A stretch of DNA of 64,000 bases from Streptomyces sp. MBT53 (GCF_016654115.1 NZ_JAEQAZ010000103.1:1-64000); one strand, 5' to 3'. Shown: positions 33,144 to 40,502, numbered from the stretch's first letter. A program made the numbers and translations. Notes: generated by a model not told the origin, from the sequence alone.

Positions 33144-33505
33144 TGTGCCTTCCGTTCGGTGTGTCGAACGCGGTTCGGGTTCAACGTGATCACGTTGCCC
33201 GCATCCCGCTCGGCGCGGTCCTCCCGGTTGCCCGGCGTGGGCGGGGTGGGTGCGTCGAGCAGGCCGCGGGCGACGTGGTCAAGGGCGCGGTTGTATCCGG
33301 CGCGGTCGGCGTCGGCGAGTTGGTCGTCGGTGACGCGCTGGGAGTTCTGCACAGTGCGGATGATGGTCAGGGGAAGAGCGGCGAGGACGATGAACAGGCC
33401 GGTCCCGAACAGGTCGTCGTTGTTGCCGAGTAAGCCGACAGCGCCCGCGCTGATCCCCACCGCGAGCAGGGTGAAGGCGAATACGGGCATGTATCGGTGG
33501 GTCAC
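33140..33505 (-). CDS. Small membrane protein next to integrase
   Basis: 121 residues with two hydrophobic segments (VFAFTLLAVGISAGAVGLLG and GTGLFIVLAALPLTII) and a charged cytoplasmic tail (DRAGYNRALDHVARGL and Pro-rich end). Its stop overlaps the integrase start region (ATGA), so it is co-transcribed with int. The position suggests a lysogenic or exclusion role; this is inference. Confidence 0.7.
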   Translation of the reverse strand: MTHRYMPVFAFTLLAVGISAGAVGLLGNNDDLFGTGLFIVLAALPLTIIRTVQNSQRVTDDQLADADRAGYNRALDHVARGLLDAPTPPTPGNREDRAERDAGNVITLNPNRVRHTERKAQ

Positions 33506-33525
33506 TGTGCTGCCTCTCCGTGCGG

Positions 33526-33972
33526 TTAGTTCTCGGCGATGCGTCCCTCGCCGTTCTCGGCGCGCTGCTCTCGCAGGGTGGCGGTCATGTTGACGAAGAG
33601 GCGGCGTGACTGCGGGTCGGTGATGCCTAGTTCGTCGGCAGCGGTTTCGGGTGTTAGTGGGTCGGTGCGGGTGGGGTTGCGGACGTCGTGCAGCTCGCGT
33701 GCGCTGAGCACGCCGGCGGCGACGAGCACCTCGGCGAGGGGCAGGCGGAGGGCGGCGGCAATCGCCTGAAGTGTGCGTGTCTCCGTGACGGCCTGCCCCC
33801 GCAGAATGCGGCTGACGGTGCCGCCGCCGAGGCCGGCGTCTTCGGCGAACCTGCTTTGGCCGCCCCCTCTGGGCTTCAGGTCGTAGCCGCGTTGCTCAAG
33901 CTGGCCCTTGAGCCAGGCGCCGAACTGCTCCGGCGTCGCGAGGTCGCTCTCGCCCGAGTTCGTATGTTCCAT
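33526..33972 (-). CDS. XRE-family phage repressor
   Basis: 148 residues. The helix-turn-helix reads QSRFAEDAGLGGGTVSRILRGQAVTETRTLQAIAAALRLPLAEVLVAAG, of the Cro/CI-like XRE type. The C-terminus is short, without a LexA-like protease domain. It is divergent from the Cro-like gene at 34233, with palindromic sites between. Its own ATG lies inside one palindrome (33964-33983), so the repressor likely limits its own synthesis. Confidence 0.88.
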   Translation of the reverse strand: MEHTNSGESDLATPEQFGAWLKGQLEQRGYDLKPRGGGQSRFAEDAGLGGGTVSRILRGQAVTETRTLQAIAAALRLPLAEVLVAAGVLSARELHDVRNPTRTDPLTPETAADELGITDPQSRRLFVNMTATLREQRAENGEGRIAEN

Positions 33973-33983
33973 GGATGGAACAT
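33964..33983. promoter_or_regulatory. Operator palindrome over the repressor start codon
   Basis: ATGTTCCAT-GG-ATGGAACAT, perfect 9-bp arms. It includes the repressor start (33970-33972). A degenerate copy (CCGTCCGTGGAACG) follows at about 33986-33999. Confidence 0.75.
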
Positions 33984-34186
33984 ACCGTCCGTGGAACGTA
34001 GCTACCAGGCGACCATTCCAACTCGCCCGAAGCGTGCATGTTTAGCACGGTTCACCCCCAATGAACTGCGGCGATGCACTCGAACAGGTGACCGATTGTT
34101 GTCGGGCATATGCCGAGTGTCAACAGCATTCGGCAAGTGCTTTCCGTACAGGCGTTCGACTCATCCGCCACATCAGCATGTTAACG

Positions 34187-34220
34187 TTCCATCCATGGAA
34201 GGAAGTAATCCATCCATGGA
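34187..34220. promoter_or_regulatory. Paired operators before the Cro-like gene
   Basis: TTCCAT-CC-ATGGAA (34187-34200) and TCCAT-CC-ATGGA (34209-34220), centres 21 bp apart, two helical turns. They precede the ribosome-binding site GGAAGGAAGG (34218-34227), so a bound repressor would cover the early promoter or leader. 34000-34180 is an AT-richer stretch with no gene. Confidence 0.75.
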
Positions 34221-34232
34221 AGGAAGGTGCTC

Positions 34233-34439
34233 ATGTATGACCGCGCCGCCCTGATCGCCGCCGCCCGACAAGCGGGGGACCGCACTCCGTCAGACACGGC
34301 ACGACGATTGACGGTTGCACGCACCACCGCATGGCGCTTGTGGAACGGACACACGGCCCCAAGTGCCAACGTAGCGGCGGCAGTTGAAACGCACTACGGC
34401 GTTTCCGCCGGGCAGTTGATCAAGAAGGCCGCCGCATGA
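34233..34439 (+). CDS. Cro-like small helix-turn-helix protein
   Basis: 68 residues from ATG 34233, five bases after GGAAGGAAGG. DTARRLTVARTTAWRLWNGHTAPSANVAAAVETHYG is a compact XRE-type helix-turn-helix. As the first gene of the rightward operon, divergent from the repressor, it is the likely lytic switch protein. Confidence 0.82.
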   Translation: MYDRAALIAAARQAGDRTPSDTARRLTVARTTAWRLWNGHTAPSANVAAAVETHYGVSAGQLIKKAAA

Positions 34440-34627
34440 CCGGCCACGTGATCCCCCGCGAGCAGGCATTCGCCAGCGCCCGCCGGGTCCTCGACGCCGC
34501 ACGGGACCGCCGCGACCGCGACCGCGCCGCCGGCCGCCTCGCCCCCGAGGCCGAACTCGTCTTGCGCCGCCTCGAACGCCAGCAGCGCCAGCAGGCGCCC
34601 GCCGTCGAACGCCGCGCCGCCGCCTGA
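34436..34627 (+). CDS. Small charged early protein
   Basis: 63 residues, start overlapping the Cro-like stop (ATGA). Very rich in Arg and Ala (RDRRDRDRAAGRLAPEAELVLRRLERQQRQQ); probably a single long helix or coiled coil. No family recognised. Confidence 0.65.
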   Translation: MTGHVIPREQAFASARRVLDAARDRRDRDRAAGRLAPEAELVLRRLERQQRQQAPAVERRAAA

Positions 34628-34634
34628 AGCCCCC

Positions 34635-34667
34635 GAGGGCCGCCCGGATTACGCCCGAGCGGCCCTC
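34635..34667 (+). terminator. GC hairpin between early genes
   Basis: GAGGGCCGC (34635-34643) pairs with GCGGCCCTC (34659-34667). There is no T-run. It is followed by the GAGAGG ribosome-binding site of the next gene. Confidence 0.45.
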
Positions 34668-34695
34668 TCACGACCGCCCCAGAGAGGCACCGACC

Positions 34696-35118
34696 GTGAA
34701 CACCAAGCCTAGCTACCGCGCGCCCCGCGCCGCCCTCGCCGTACTGGGGGGCCGTACCGCGCGGAGACGTCTCACCCGTACCGAAGTGATCGCCCGGCAG
34801 TTGGACGCCATCGCGCCCGGCACGGTCCGTGTACGGACCGTGCCGGTACGGACCGACCGCGACGGCGAGCAGCGCGTCGCGACGTGGGTCGTCCTCGACG
34901 ACGTCCTCGGACTGCCGGTCAAGGCCGACCGAGCCGCGCACAGCGCGGCCCGCGGCCTGCTCGTCCGCATGTTTCCCGGCGCCGACTGGTCGCGCGCCCT
35001 CGCCTACGACGCCCGTACGGGCGACCTCCGCCTCGACGACCCCGCCGCGCCCGCCGACCTCGACCTCGACCTCGACCTCGACCTCGACCTCGCGAGCGTC
35101 CCGGAGCCGCGGCGATGA
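34696..35118 (+). CDS. Early protein with a C-terminal Asp-Leu repeat
   Basis: 140 residues. The body (LTRTEVIARQLDAIAPGTVRVRTVPVRTDRDGEQ) looks like a small alpha/beta fold. The C-terminus contains six to seven Asp-Leu dipeptides encoded by tandem GACCTC. A 30-bp perfect inverted repeat (34817-34846) lies in its coding sequence. Function unknown. Confidence 0.7.
   Translation: MNTKPSYRAPRAALAVLGGRTARRRLTRTEVIARQLDAIAPGTVRVRTVPVRTDRDGEQRVATWVVLDDVLGLPVKADRAAHSAARGLLVRMFPGADWSRALAYDARTGDLRLDDPAAPADLDLDLDLDLDLASVPEPRR
34817..34846. repeat. 30-bp perfect inverted repeat in coding sequence
   Basis: The left half is CCGGCACGGTCCGTG and the right half is its exact reverse complement, with no spacer. 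It could extrude as a cruciform, fold as an mRNA hairpin, or bind a dimeric protein. Confidence 0.8.
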
Positions 35119-35492
35119 TCCCTCAACTCACCGCCGACGGCCTCGCCGTCCGCCTGCCAGTCGCCCACCGCACGGCACGCGTCCTCGACGAACTCGCCCT
35201 CGCCTATGCCGAGGGACCCGACGACGTCGGCCGTCTGCTCGCGCTGCACGCCGCCCATGTCGTCCGCCTCGATCACGCCGTCGTGAGCGAGGACATGCCC
35301 GAGTTCGAACGCAGCATCCGCGCCGCGCAGGCCGACGCGAGCCGCGAGGCCCTGCTCGCCGAGGCGCCGAGCGCCGACGGCCTCGACCCGCTGTTCGGGC
35401 CCGATGACGCGATCACCCTCGCCGGCCGCCTCACCCGGTTCGCCGCCCGGATCCGTCTCGCACGGGACGGGAGCACGCGCCCATGCCCCTGA
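35115..35492 (+). CDS. Hypothetical early protein
   Basis: 125 residues, ATGA overlap with the previous gene. All-helical appearance with many Ala, Asp and Arg (VLDELALAYAEGPDDVGRLLALHAAHVVRLDHAVVSEDM). It overlaps the methyltransferase start by 10 bp. No recognised family. Confidence 0.65.
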   Translation: MIPQLTADGLAVRLPVAHRTARVLDELALAYAEGPDDVGRLLALHAAHVVRLDHAVVSEDMPEFERSIRAAQADASREALLAEAPSADGLDPLFGPDDAITLAGRLTRFAARIRLARDGSTRPCP

Positions 35493-36973
35493 CCCTTGAA
35501 CGCGTCGCGCAGTTGCTCGCCGAGCGTGCCGTCGAGATGGTGCCCGGACAGCTCGCCATGCCCGACGGTCTGCGGATCGGTTCCCTGTGTTCGGGGTACG
35601 GCGGGCTCGACATGGCCGTCGCCGGTCTGCTCGGCGCGTCCGTGGCATGGCACTGCCAGTACGAGCCCGGCGACAAGCACCAGTACGCCGCGCGCATCCT
35701 CGCGCACCACTGGCCGCACGTCCCCAACCACGGCGACATCACGGCCCTCGACTGGTCAGAAGTCGAGCCGGTTGACGTCCTCACCTCCGGTTTCCCCTGC
35801 ACTGACGTGAGCCTCGCGGGCAAGCGGGCTGGGCTGATCGGCGACACCGTCGTACCGGCGGGTGCCATGGAGTGCGGTAACTGCCGGTGGGGTGAGCACG
35901 ACCTCGCAACGTGTGAGGCCGCCGCGCCGTCCGGTGCCGTTCCCGCGCGCCTGGCCGGCATGGAGGCCGCCGCCGCGGTCGCCGAACTCAACGCCCGCGA
36001 CCTCGCCGACCCTGCCGGCCCACCGCCCGAGCGGGTCATCGAGGGGACCCGGTCCGGCCTCTGGTTCCACGTCGCCCGTGCGATATCCGTTCTCCGACCC
36101 CGATTGGTGGTGATCGAAAATGTCCGCGGGCTTCTCTCGGCCAAGGCCGTTCGCGGTGTGGGACCCGACTCCCCGCCTGTGGATGCAGACGGCGGAGACG
36201 CCGACACTCTTCGAGCTATCGGCGCTGTTCTCGGCGACTTGGCCGACCTCGGGTTCGATGCGGAATGGCACGTGCAGCGCGCATCCGACGTTGGGGCACC
36301 TCACCAGCGTGAGCGCGTTTTCATCATCGCGTGGTCTGCTGCCGACGCCGACGACGAGCGAGTGGAACGGTCCGGGGACGCCGGACGGGAACCGCAACGA
36401 CACGTTGCGGGCCCGCATCGCGCACCTTCCGACGCCCCTCGCGAGGGACAGCCGGGGCAGGGGGCACGACGACGGGCTACCGGCGGTCGTACGGCTGCTG
36501 AAGACCCCGACGGCATCGCTCGGGATGAGCGGGGGATCTCAGCACCCGGAGAAGAGGAAGGGGGGCGGGCACGGCCCGACGCTCGCCGACGAGGTCGAGC
36601 ACCTGCTACCGACGCCCCGGGCGAGCGACGGCACGAAGGGGAGCCCCAACCAGAAGTACGGGGACGGGACGCCGACTCTGGCGAGCGCGGCAGCGTCGAT
36701 TGGGGCCCCTACGCCCACGCCGTTGCGCAGTGGGAAGCGGTCACGGGGCGACCGGCACCCCGGCCAACTGACGATCGAGGCCGCCTGACCCCGACGTTCG
36801 TCGAATGGATGATGGGGTTGCCCCTCGGCCACATCACCGGCGTACCGGGACTGTCCCGCCCCGCCCAGCTCAAGGCGTTAGGCAACGGCGTCGTCCCCCA
36901 GCAGGCCGCGCACGCGCTGCGGTTCCTGCTGCACCGCGCCGGGATCGCCGCACGGTTCGGACTGGCCGCATGA
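35483..36973 (+). CDS. C5-cytosine DNA methyltransferase
   Basis: Methylates the C5 position of cytosine using SAM, 496 residues. Motif I is IGSLCSGYGGLDMA, motif IV is SGFPCTDVS with catalytic Cys106, motif VI is ENVRG (Glu212) and motif VIII is QRERVF (from Gln275). The C-terminal block FVEWMMGLPLGHIT to LKALGNGVVPQQAAHALRFLL holds motifs IX and X. Residues about 285-405 form a charged low-complexity stretch where codon bias favours another frame (36120-36788). No restriction enzyme gene is adjacent, so it probably protects the phage or marks its DNA. Confidence 0.93.
   Translation: MPLTLERVAQLLAERAVEMVPGQLAMPDGLRIGSLCSGYGGLDMAVAGLLGASVAWHCQYEPGDKHQYAARILAHHWPHVPNHGDITALDWSEVEPVDVLTSGFPCTDVSLAGKRAGLIGDTVVPAGAMECGNCRWGEHDLATCEAAAPSGAVPARLAGMEAAAAVAELNARDLADPAGPPPERVIEGTRSGLWFHVARAISVLRPRLVVIENVRGLLSAKAVRGVGPDSPPVDADGGDADTLRAIGAVLGDLADLGFDAEWHVQRASDVGAPHQRERVFIIAWSAADADDERVERSGDAGREPQRHVAGPHRAPSDAPREGQPGQGARRRATGGRTAAEDPDGIARDERGISAPGEEEGGRARPDARRRGRAPATDAPGERRHEGEPQPEVRGRDADSGERGSVDWGPYAHAVAQWEAVTGRPAPRPTDDRGRLTPTFVEWMMGLPLGHITGVPGLSRPAQLKALGNGVVPQQAAHALRFLLHRAGIAARFGLAA
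36120..36788 (+). CDS. Overlapping reading frame with LPTP repeats inside the methyltransferase gene
   Basis: Frame shifted +1 relative to the methyltransferase, 222 residues from an ATG lying across the ENV codons. It begins PRPFAVWDPTPRLWM, then ATWPTSGSMRNGTCS, then four copies of an [LH]LPTPxxS/D-like motif (LLPTPTTSE, HLPTPLARD, LLKTPTASL, LLPTPRASD). I recognise this pattern from annotated actinophage proteins found with Dcm-type genes. From about 36345 to 36700 third-position GC is high in this frame and lower in the methyltransferase frame. Either a real overlapping gene or the trace of two compensating frameshifts. Confidence 0.5.
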   Translation: MSAGFSRPRPFAVWDPTPRLWMQTAETPTLFELSALFSATWPTSGSMRNGTCSAHPTLGHLTSVSAFSSSRGLLPTPTTSEWNGPGTPDGNRNDTLRARIAHLPTPLARDSRGRGHDDGLPAVVRLLKTPTASLGMSGGSQHPEKRKGGGHGPTLADEVEHLLPTPRASDGTKGSPNQKYGDGTPTLASAAASIGAPTPTPLRSGKRSRGDRHPGQLTIEAA

Positions 36974-37488
36974 GCGCCGGCACGCCCGTACGGGGCGTTT
37001 CCGTCGACCTCGCCCTCGCATTCCTCAAGCGCACCCGCGAGACCGGCGACGGGCACCGGAAGTGGACCGGCACCCCTGCTAAGGGCGGGGGCCGGTTCCA
37101 GCACAAGGGCACGTCGTACACCGCGTTCCAGGCCGCGTTCATCCTGTGGCACGGGCGGCCCCCGGCCGGCAGCGTCCGGCCGTCGTGCGAGGTGCCGATG
37201 TGCTGCTCGCCCGCCCATGTCGACGACCAGGAGACCCGGGAACGCGACCGCGCCGCGCTCGCCGACGTCAAGGGCATGCGGCACCGGCCGCGCAAGTGCA
37301 AGCACGACCAGGCCGTACACGGCCGCCACCGCGACGACGGCCGCCGGTACTGCGCGGAGTGCAACCGGCGTTCCAGCAAGCCTAGTTGCGGGCACGGCAA
37401 CCCGACGTGCCACGACTCCGAGGTACGGCCCTACCCGTGCGGCCCGCGGTGCGAGGAGCACCAGCCGGCCCGCACCCGCCCGTACTGA
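36970..37488 (+). CDS. Cys/His-rich HNH-like early protein
   Basis: 172 residues, ATGA overlap with the methyltransferase stop. FLKRTRETGDGHRKWTGTPAKGGGRF and then SCEVPMCCSPAHVDDQETRERD resemble the phage HNH pattern, with the Cys-x-x-Pro-x-His part kept. The first catalytic His is not obvious, so it may be degenerate. The C-terminus adds a second set of Cys (CAEC, CGHGNPTC, CGPRC) for zinc. Confidence 0.6.
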   Translation: MSAGTPVRGVSVDLALAFLKRTRETGDGHRKWTGTPAKGGGRFQHKGTSYTAFQAAFILWHGRPPAGSVRPSCEVPMCCSPAHVDDQETRERDRAALADVKGMRHRPRKCKHDQAVHGRHRDDGRRYCAECNRRSSKPSCGHGNPTCHDSEVRPYPCGPRCEEHQPARTRPY

Positions 37489-37506
37489 CCGCCGCCGCAT
37501 GACCGC

Positions 37507-37546
37507 CCCGGGGCGAGGACTAGCCACCGACGCCCCTCGCCCCGGG
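37507..37546 (+). terminator. GC hairpin between early genes
   Basis: CCCGGGGCGAGG (37507-37518) pairs perfectly with CCTCGCCCCGGG (37535-37546) around a 16-base loop. No T-run. Confidence 0.5.
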
Positions 37547-37572
37547 CGCCCCATCCGAGGAGCACAACCCCC

Positions 37573-38532
37573 GTGACCTGGTTCAAAGTCGACGACACCT
37601 TTTACGGGCACCCGAAGACGCTCAAGGCCGGCAACGCGGCCGTCGGTCTGTGGACCAAGGCCGGTGCCTATGCCGCGCAGCACCTCACCGAGGGCGTGGT
37701 ACCGGGCGTCGTCGCGCAGTTGTACGGCACCGCGCCGCAGGCCCGGAAGCTGGTCGCCGCCGGCCTGTGGCACGAGCACGGCCACACGTGCCCGCACCCG
37801 AGATGCAAGCAGCCGCCCCCCGGCGACTACTACATGCACGACTTCCTGATCTACAACCCGACCCGCGCCCGGGTCGAGGACGAGCGGGCAAGGTCGGCCG
37901 AGCGTCAGCAGCGGGCCCGCGAGCGCGCCGCCGGGCAGCGGACGCAGGAGCGTAATCCGTCCGGTCCGTCGGCGAATGGCGAGCGAACCGACGACGATCC
38001 GCCGCCCGAAAATCGTGAACCGTCCGCGAATCAGATCGACTTCCCGGACGGCATCGCAGGTCAGGGCGGTACGTCACAGCGTGACGGGGGTGAGCCGTCA
38101 CGGTCCCCCCGACCCGACCCGTCCCGTCCTGCTGTACCTCCTTCGGAGGTACAGCCAGCTAGCTACGGCCCGACCCCCGCCGTCCCGGTGAACCTCGCCC
38201 CGTTGCGGGACGCGATGACGGCCGCGGGGATCGTCGTCGAGTGGTCGCTCGCCGAGGCCGACTGGTTCCGCCTTGAGGCGATCGTGAAGCGGACCGCCGT
38301 CCCCGCCCTGGTCGACCACGCCCGCGAACAGTGGCGCCGAGCCCGGAGCCGCCCCCGCTCGGTCCGGTACTTCCTGCCTGGCTGGAGTGCGCTCCCGCCC
38401 GTTCCCGCCGGCGCCCCGACCGCCCCGGATGCCGACGTGATCCCCCTCGACTCCGCCCGGCCCGGACGCGTCGCCCGCGCCGCCGGCCTGTTCGCCGCCG
38501 CCCTCAACTCGCCGCAGGAGAACGCCAGATGA
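37573..38532 (+). CDS. Phage replication-type protein
   Basis: 319 residues. The N-terminus MTWFKVDDTFYGHPKTLKAGNAAVGLWTKAGAYAAQHLTEG matches a recurrent actinophage protein placed like a replication initiator with a winged-helix domain. A Cys-His cluster (HTCPHPRCKQ) follows. A long charged, Pro-rich linker (residues about 100-200) leads to a helical C-terminal domain (LRDAMTAAGIVVEWSLAEADWFRLEAIVKRT, then SVRYFLPGWSAL) that looks DnaD/primosome-like. Replication function is inferred from position and likeness. Confidence 0.65.
   Translation: MTWFKVDDTFYGHPKTLKAGNAAVGLWTKAGAYAAQHLTEGVVPGVVAQLYGTAPQARKLVAAGLWHEHGHTCPHPRCKQPPPGDYYMHDFLIYNPTRARVEDERARSAERQQRARERAAGQRTQERNPSGPSANGERTDDDPPPENREPSANQIDFPDGIAGQGGTSQRDGGEPSRSPRPDPSRPAVPPSEVQPASYGPTPAVPVNLAPLRDAMTAAGIVVEWSLAEADWFRLEAIVKRTAVPALVDHAREQWRRARSRPRSVRYFLPGWSALPPVPAGAPTAPDADVIPLDSARPGRVARAAGLFAAALNSPQENAR
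38131..38155 (+). other. Strong hairpin in coding sequence
   Basis: GCTGTACCTCC (38131-38141) and GGAGGTACAGC (38145-38155) form an 11-bp stem. In RNA it would be closed by a C-UUCG-G tetraloop. It falls in the linker region of the replication-type gene. The GGAGG in the right arm is a latent ribosome-binding site. Confidence 0.75.
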
Positions 38533-39221
38533 CCCGCGAAGAGGTCGCCGCCCTGCTCGCCTACGCCGTGCGCCTCGACCCACGCACCGCGCCCGCCGAC
38601 CAGGCCACCGCCGCCGAAACCCTCGACCAGTGGGCCGACCTGCTCGCCGACGTCGCCACGGCCGCCCCGCACCCCAACGGCCGCCACTGGGACGCCGCTC
38701 AGGTCGTGCGCCACCACATCGCGACCAGCCCGTACCCCATCAGGCCGAGCGACGTCTCGCGCCCGTGGCACAGCTTCCGCCGCGACGTCGTCGACCGCCA
38801 CCACGACCCCGTTCCCGCCGCCGACCCCGACAACCCCGAGGCGTACCGCGCGGAACTGCTCGGCACCCGGCACGCCGTCGCGAGCGGCACCGCGACCGCC
38901 GCGACGTACCGGGAACTGACCGGCGCCACCCGCGAGGAGCGCGAGCAGTTCGCCGCCGACCGCCTCGCCGCCCTCGGCGACTACGTCCCGCGCAGCGCCG
39001 CCGACGCCCTCGCCCCCTACCGGCGCCGCCGCGCCGAGCGCGAACGCCGCGCCGTCGAGGGACTGCCCGACCCGCTCGACGTGGCGTGCCCGTACGAGCA
39101 GTGCCGAGCCCGCGCCGGCAATCCGTGCGTCAACTACCGCCGCCACCCGCGCAGTTCAGCGCACCCCTCGCGCCTCGACCTCGCCACCTCCCGCCACTAC
39201 GCCCAGGAGCCGGCCGCATGA
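38529..39221 (+). CDS. Early protein with C-terminal phage-type zinc finger
   Basis: 230 residues, ATGA overlap. The N-terminal part resembles a nuclease- or helicase-loader-like helical domain (EEVAALLAYAVRLDPRTAPADQATAAETLDQWADLL). The C-terminal VACPYEQCRARAGNPCVNYRRHP is a small Cys3-His zinc finger common at the end of actinophage proteins. DNA binding is likely. Confidence 0.65.
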   Translation: MTREEVAALLAYAVRLDPRTAPADQATAAETLDQWADLLADVATAAPHPNGRHWDAAQVVRHHIATSPYPIRPSDVSRPWHSFRRDVVDRHHDPVPAADPDNPEAYRAELLGTRHAVASGTATAATYRELTGATREEREQFAADRLAALGDYVPRSAADALAPYRRRRAERERRAVEGLPDPLDVACPYEQCRARAGNPCVNYRRHPRSSAHPSRLDLATSRHYAQEPAA

Positions 39222-39691
39222 ACCGCAACCGCAAGCACCCCGACCGCGCCCCGCACCGCCGCCGCGCCAGCGCCGGCGACCGCACGAAGAACACCAAGTC
39301 GTTCCGGATCACGGGCAGTTGGGACCAGCGCCCCGACCGGCCATGGGTGAAGGCGACCCCGGACCGCAAGGCCGTACGCCGCATCGCGCGCGAGATGGCC
39401 GAGCAGGGCGCGTACGTGATCGTCGAGCAGCACGCCGGATACGGGCAGTGGTCGACCTGGTTCGAGGTCGACGGCCCCGCCCTGCTCGCCGGGCGCCGCC
39501 GCGCCGACGCCGAGCAGCGCCACCGCATCGAGGAGCAGCAGCGCGCCACCACCGAGGCCACGCGCCGCGCCGCCGCCGAGCACTCCGAGCGCGAGCGCGC
39601 CGGCCTCGCCCGCCTCATGACGCGCCCGCCGGTCGCCCGCGAGCAGTGCGGACGCCGCGAGGCACGGCACGTCACCGGGGCACAGCGATGA
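39218..39691 (+). CDS. Hypothetical basic early protein
   Basis: 157 residues, ATGA overlap. A basic N-terminus (RKHPDRAPHRRRASAGDRTK) precedes a small fold (AVRRIAREMAEQGAYVIVEQHAGYGQWSTWFEVDG) and an Arg/Glu-rich coiled-coil C-terminus. No family recognised. Confidence 0.6.
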   Translation: MNRNRKHPDRAPHRRRASAGDRTKNTKSFRITGSWDQRPDRPWVKATPDRKAVRRIAREMAEQGAYVIVEQHAGYGQWSTWFEVDGPALLAGRRRADAEQRHRIEEQQRATTEATRRAAAEHSERERAGLARLMTRPPVAREQCGRREARHVTGAQR

Positions 39692-39855
39692 TCCCCGCCG
39701 CAGCCCTCGCCGTCGTGCGCGCGGGCGTCGAGAACGCCCGCGGGAATGGCCTCGACACCGCCGGGGATGTGGCCGAGCAGGTCGTCGAGGAACTGCTCGC
39801 CATGGGGTGGACGATCGTCCCCGCCGGACCCGACGACGACCGGCAAGCCGCGTAA
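39688..39855 (+). CDS. Small acidic early protein
   Basis: 55 residues, ATGA overlap. Amphipathic helix (TAGDVAEQVVEELLAMGWTIVP). Its stop is followed by the distal operator at 39908. No recognised family. Confidence 0.6.
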   Translation: MIPAAALAVVRAGVENARGNGLDTAGDVAEQVVEELLAMGWTIVPAGPDDDRQAA

Positions 39856-39907
39856 CTGCCGCCCGGGGGGCGGGAATCGGAACGGCCGAGGCCGCCCCCT
39901 GTGCACT

Positions 39908-39931
39908 ATGTTCCATCCATGGATGGAACAT
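39908..39931. promoter_or_regulatory. Distal repressor-type operator
   Basis: A perfect 24-bp palindrome whose left half is ATGTTCCATCCA. It contains the 13-mer GTTCCATCCATGG of the immunity-region sites on both strands. A degenerate site (TTCCGTCCACGAA) follows at 39932. It lies upstream of the HNH gene, which is the only early gene here without overlap to its predecessor. Confidence 0.75.
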
Positions 39932-39986
39932 TCCGTCCACGAAAAGAACATCGAGAACGACTTGCATCCCGCGAGGAGGTACGTCC

Positions 39987-40502
39987 GTGGACCGGCCCAC
40001 CCCGGCCGAGCGGTTCGCCGACAAGGTGAACGCCGCCGGCCCCTGGTCACTCCGCCGGCACTGCCCCGGCCCCTGCCGTCTGTGGGACGGGAGCACCAAC
40101 GAGAAGGGCTACGGCACCTTTTGGGCCGACGGCCGCACGGTCAAGGCCCATCGGTACGCCTACGAGCAGGCCAACGGTCCGATACCTGCCGGTCTTGAGG
40201 TTGACCACCGGTGCCGCCGCCGCGCGTGCGTCGCCCCCGGCCATCTCGACGCCGTCACCCACCGCGTCAACATCCTCCGTTCGGCGAACCACGTCGCGAT
40301 GCGCGCGGCCGTGACGCACTGCCCCGCCGGACACCGCTACGACCAGGCGAACACGATCCGGGCGAAGAACGGCACGCGCAAGTGCCGGGCGTGCAAGAAC
40401 GCCCAGGCCCGCGCCGCCCGCGCCGCCAAACGCGCGCCCCGCCTCGCCTCGGTCCACCCCATCCGACCCCGTCCCGCCCGCGCCCTCGAACGGGCCGCGT
40501 GA
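39987..40502 (+). CDS. HNH endonuclease
   Basis: 171 residues from GTG 39987, seven bases after GAGGAGG. GYGTFWADGRTVKAHRYAYEQANGPIPAGLEVDHRCRRRACVAPGHLDAVTHRVN is the standard phage HNH block, with the DH pair, Cys residues and final His. A second zinc cluster (CPAGH, CRAC) follows. It could be a free-standing homing-type nuclease or a phage DNA-processing enzyme. The operator just upstream suggests its own repressor-controlled promoter. Confidence 0.88.
   Translation: MDRPTPAERFADKVNAAGPWSLRRHCPGPCRLWDGSTNEKGYGTFWADGRTVKAHRYAYEQANGPIPAGLEVDHRCRRRACVAPGHLDAVTHRVNILRSANHVAMRAAVTHCPAGHRYDQANTIRAKNGTRKCRACKNAQARAARAAKRAPRLASVHPIRPRPARALERAA

Noticed and set aside
33964..33983. LexA (SOS) box
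   Set aside because: Streptomyces LexA boxes are GAAC-N4-GTTC; these palindromes have the opposite order and recur only in phage control regions.
35483..36973. Restriction-modification system
   Set aside because: No endonuclease of a restriction type or vsr-like gene adjoins the methyltransferase; the HNH-like protein downstream lacks a clear catalytic His.
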